Assembly (NCBI GenBank): GCA_033220425.1
Contig: CM065653.1
Span: forward strand, 3,968,001 to 4,032,000
Origin: Lepraria neglecta
Taxonomy: Eukaryota; Ascomycota; Lecanoromycetes; Lecanorales; Stereocaulaceae
Length of the DNA stretch: 64,000 bases
Direction of reading: 5' to 3'
Part shown: in pieces, positions 60,201 through 64,000 of the stretch
Layout: every line of letters starts with the position of its first letter
Numbering within the stretch: position 1 is the stretch's first letter
Translations under genes and position numbers: made by a program
The notes under the pieces: generated by a model
What the model was told of the DNA's origin: nothing
Seen by the model: only the letters and a program-made list of their open reading frames with translations
Databases searched by the model: none

Positions 60201-62754
60201 AGCCCTTCTTAAGATTGTCGTCTAAGTATTCCTTTACCTTTTAGAGCTTGAATCTAGATATCAAGTATAAGCGACTCTAAGGGGGCTTCTTTCCAGATTC
60301 TATCTCGATCTTATAATTATACGACCGATATAGTAGGAGTTCCTTGGCTTTACTCCGATTAAAGACGTTAATAAGATTATAGTATTCCTAGGGAAGCTTC
60401 TGCTTGGCTGTCCCCTCCGTTACTTCCGATATCTTATAGATCTAGTCTAGTATAGATCTATTCTAGATAGCCTTCTCTAACTTAGCCATTATTATAGAGA
60501 AGTATTAGATATCACGCTTCTTTTGGTTCCTTGTATATATATAGAATATAGTAGCACTAATCTCGGCGATATCTAGTACCTCTAGTTTCTTAGGTAGCGA
60601 AGGCGGATAATTCGTAGGAATATTTATTATCTTATCTACCTTCTCTATAGGAGGCTTTATAAGAGCTTAGGGGGCCCTAATATAGTTATAGCGGCCAGGT
60701 AGGAAGATAATATAGTCATCGGCCATATCTAGTAGGACTTTATACTTATTCATCTATAGCTTACCGAGGATAATATATTAGTTACCTAGGTTAGTAATAA
60801 GTATAGGTACGGTTGACTCAAGATGGTTACAGACCTTTATAGAAGGGTAAATAGTATAGGTAACGGGTTTCTTTCTTATCTTGCCGTTATATCTATAGAG
60901 GTAATATAGTTTAGCGAGAGGTATAGGGATAATATTAAGATATTTAGAAAGTAATTGCGCTTCTTTTTCATTGATGAATGAATATATAGTAGTACTAGTA
61001 TTAGTAAGGGCTTTAGATTAGTATTCTTTTCCTTGAGTAAGCAATATAATAGGGTATATAAATGATCTTCTGCTATATAGATTATAGATATCTACCGATA
61101 ATAAGAATAGTAGGTCCTCGAGGGCGACTTCCCTGAGAACTTCTAGTTTTCCGACTCCGAGTAGTCTTCCGTCTCGCTAATATCGCTAGGTACCTTTTCC
61201 TCCTCTCCTTCGTCGGCTTCGCCTACTTCGTCCTATATCCTTTGAACGGTCTCCTTCCTCTTCTCAGGGCAGTCTATAGCGAAATACCCTTCCTTATTAT
61301 AAATATAGTATCGCTTAGAGTCTTATAACTTGGTTAGAGGGGCGTCTTTACGAGGTAATATAGGACGGCGAGGTACAACAACGACTATAGGTTCAATAGA
61401 TTATCGTTTTGTAGGGGGGATATATATAGGTAAGGTACGCCTGGCCGTAGCTGGGGTAGTCCGAGTTAACGAGCGTGTTGAAGCCGATACTATTTGCTTA
61501 CACTTCTCGCTTATATAGCGCTATTAATTATCTACCTACTAATATAAGTTACTGAGCTCCTTTAAGGTACGGAAGTTATAAAGGGTAGCTACGATCGCGT
61601 CTTACAGGCGAAGGTTGACTTTATCCTTTAACTTATCGATTATAGTCTCCTCGTCTAGCTTTAGATAGTTAGTATATATATAGAACTAGGAGAAGAAGGT
61701 AGTAAAGGTATTAGTAGCCTTCTATCTTAGCGTCTTGAAACTATAGTATATATTATCCTTCTTATTCGGATTCCCTATAATATCGCTTAAGGTACTAAAG
61801 ACTTCTTTTGAATTTGTAAAGTACTCGAGATTATTCGTTTAATAGACTTGGATATACTTTACTATAGTATCTCCTATATAAGAGATAATATAGATTACTC
61901 GGGTAGTATTATCCTTAAAGTAATCCTCGTTAATTATAAGCTTATCGCGAATTCGCTAAGTCTAGTCCTTAATAGCAAGGTCGCTATCTATCTCGCAATA
62001 TACCGGTAGGTCAGGTACCTTTAGTATACGAGTCTTCGAACCGCTAACTATTAAACTTAGAGTCTCCTAGCGCTAGGGAGATCTATCTACTTATAATTCG
62101 GTAATACGTTCCTCCTAACGAGTATTCCGATCTTCTAGATCTATATTCTATAATTATAGCGTTCGGACCTTCTCTTAAGCTACTTTCTTCTAGTATTAGG
62201 CCGATATAATAGCGTCGTTGGCTCGATCGACCTTATTAACTATATTACTCTATTCTTTGATATAAGAGAGGGCGGCGTTACGCTCCTAACGAAGTTCGTT
62301 GAGGGATTATAGTAGCTGAGCCGGTTGGTACTTGGCCTAGTACTATAATTGCGGTATATTACTGATATCCTATAGAGTTTTAGCATCTTTAGTACCGGTA
62401 GATACATCTTGAGGGATGACTAATACGCGTCGGTATGCTTGCGCTTATTATAGAATATCGTCGCGCTATTGCTCCGTATCCTAGGGTAAGGATTCGCCTA
62501 GTTAGACTCGTGCTATGGCGTATATAGTCGGTTGTTTTGGTATAGGGGTGTTTTTTTCTTTAACACGGCAACTCGTATTGGCTATAGATAGACTAGTATA
62601 CCGTTCTTATACTCCGCAGAGCTCTCTAGTAGTATAGACTCAGGGACCTTCCGCGTCGTTTGTTTATGCTCGCTAACCGGCTTACGAGCCCTATCGTTTA
62701 TTTAACCTCGCTGACCGACTCACGAGGGCGGGATGAGGATAAGATATATTCTAA

Positions 62755-62959
62755 TATTAGGGGCCTACCTAGAGCGAGTCGATAGGGGTGTAGTATAACT
62801 AGAAGAATATATCTAAGGAGGGAAGATAGATATATAAAGCCTGCGCGTCTTGGAGACGCGCCAAGCCGCTAGCCATGAGTATAGTTATCGAATATTCGAT
62901 AACTATACTCTATAATACGCGTATCGGCACAAATAGTAAGCAAAGGCCAAGCCGTGACA
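62755..62959 (-). repeat. 5' LTR of Gypsy-2
   Basis: 205 bp, TATTAGGGGCC to GCCGTGACA. Slightly less mutated than the partner LTR. Confidence 0.8.
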
Positions 62960-62964
62960 ATAAC

Positions 62965-63141
62965 TACTTCACGTCTTTAAATACCTTTATATATAGTAGC
63001 GTAGTAATAGCGAGAAGCTAAGCTATAGTTCGATATCGTAGCGCTAGCGGGATATAGTTCCTAGAATATAGTAATAGTCTACTAGCGAGGAGCCTATCTA
63101 ATAGAGCGATAATAGCCCGCTAACGAGGAGTATATCTTATA
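62965..63141. repeat. 450-bp solo LTR (family X), copy 2, right part
   Basis: Matches 42051-42227 and completes the LTR begun at 56816. More RIP-mutated than copy 1. No target duplication is evident across the full repeat. Confidence 0.6.
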
Positions 63142-63305
63142 GTTCTAATTACTCTAACCTTTAAGGCTAAAGGCCCGGAGTAGGATATTATAGTAAGATA
63201 ACCGCGCTTTTTAGAAGAACTAGAAATAGAGACTATATACCTCGATAATACGCCGACAACGGAGCCCTCGGACTTGACCCTTTTATCTCCGGTACTCTAG
63301 TAGAT

Positions 63306-64000
63306 ATCTACAAATTATTTCTGCCTCGGCAAATATTAGCTTCCGCGGATAGCGCCCGGAGCTCCTAGGGGTGCCCCCGCTGCCTTAGCGCAACGCGCAA
63401 TGCTCCGAGGCAGTAGAGGCAGCTCTGAGGCAGCCCGAGTAGCCAAGCTTCGGCGCCAAGCGCCCAGAAGCTTAACCCCGAAAGCCGTGATGTTCCATGA
63501 TCGGCGGCAGCGCTCGGGAGCCTCACCCTCCAGCAGCGCCATATCGTAGCCCCAACATCTACTCAGATTCGGGCGATTCAGCCAAAGTTCTCGCGGGGGG
63601 TGCGCGCCAATGCAGGTTCTATAGTATATATCATCGGTGTAAATCTATGCGTATTCGGTAGACTTGCGCATTTGCGCTGATTGCGCTGATTGCGCTGACG
63701 TTTGTGGCGCTCGTTAGGGGGCTACTAAGGCCTTAGCTTTGTTGATGTCTGGGCGCTAGACGCGCTGCTTCTGGGCGCGTTATTTGGGGCGTTGCTAGGC
63801 GCGTTGCTGGGCGCGTTGCTGGGCGCGTTCCTAGCGTCCGCAGCCCCAAAACTTCAACATTTCAACGCTGCGCAGTCGAATAACTCGCGCAATATGGTAT
63901 CTACGAGGCCCTGATTCAGACTGATTTATCGCATAACCTTTGGGCGGGTAGCCTCCAAATTTGGGGCCCAACGGAATCGATTTAGGGCTGCCTCTTGCTG
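63306..64000. mobile_element. GC-rich inverted-repeat element, copy 2 (truncated by window end)
   Basis: Starts ATCTACAAATTATTTCTGCC and is the reverse complement of 48706-49542. The conserved 68-codon frame is on the minus strand at 63336-63542. The short tandem arrays have different unit numbers from copy 1. Not RIP-mutated. The 164 bp between 63142 and 63305 were not recognised. Confidence 0.6.

Larger units (their letters stand above)
57090..62959 (-). mobile_element. Gypsy-2 LTR retrotransposon, complete but RIP-degraded
   Basis: 5870 bp with 205-bp LTRs (57090-57294 and 62755-62959) and target duplication ATAGC (57085-57089) / ATAAC (62960-62964). The unoccupied target is seen at 42046. 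On the minus strand the order is gag, zinc knuckle (about 61265-61325, reading YIYNKEGYFAIDC, i.e. a CCHC with RIP changes), protease/linker region (about 60690-60900), RT with YLDN (about 59815-59845), RNase H (about 58980-59400), integrase (about 57900-58700) with an IVDRLSKERHYALY stretch near 58370, a chromodomain-like tail (57340-57570), a polypurine tract and the 3' LTR. Stops are numerous. This copy is the reference for the interrupted copy in the left arm. Confidence 0.85.

Overview
The window looks like a chromosome segment of a filamentous ascomycete (Pezizomycotina). Three observations support this: spliced genes with 49-140 bp GT...AG introns, a fungal non-reducing polyketide synthase (NR-PKS) locus, and long tracts of repeat-induced point mutation (RIP). 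In the RIP tracts CA/TG dinucleotides are nearly absent, TA is abundant, and retrotransposon reading frames are full of stops.

Left arm (1-12521): nested, RIP-degraded LTR retrotransposons. A plus-strand Gypsy element (family 2) is interrupted by a 171-bp-LTR miniature element (TRIM copy A), by a whole minus-strand Gypsy chromovirus (family 1a) that carries TRIM copy B, and by a 234-bp solo LTR. Most insertions can be proved by 5-bp target-site duplications and by uninterrupted copies elsewhere in the window.

Centre (12522-33316): a GC-balanced island with a secondary-metabolite cluster. In order: an intact five-exon cytochrome P450 (minus), a decayed second P450 (minus), a decayed NR-PKS (plus; SAT-KS-AT-PT-ACP-ACP-CMeT-TE), an intact Zn2Cys6 regulator (minus), and an intact three-exon aldo-keto reductase (minus). 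The PKS keeps most catalytic residues but carries about seven nonsense codons and five frameshifts. One junction appears to have lost the acyltransferase histidine. The regulator, one P450 and the reductase remain open, so the pathway has lost its backbone enzyme but not all tailoring and control genes. The domain order and esterase-like C-terminus resemble methylated-orsellinate synthases (3,5-dimethylorsellinate type). This is a family-level inference.

Right arm (33317-64000): a second nested transposon block. It holds Gypsy-1b with TRIM copy C, a 450-bp solo LTR, Gypsy-1c, a weakly mutated 2.9-kb LTR element that encodes only a C2H2-finger gag-like protein, two GC-rich inverted-repeat elements, a Fot1/pogo-like DNA transposon with a 33-bp minisatellite and a ~250-bp satellite, a deletion derivative of that transposon, and a complete Gypsy-2 (57090-62959). 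The elements differ greatly in RIP damage, which gives a relative age order. No tRNA, rRNA or CRISPR array was recognised.
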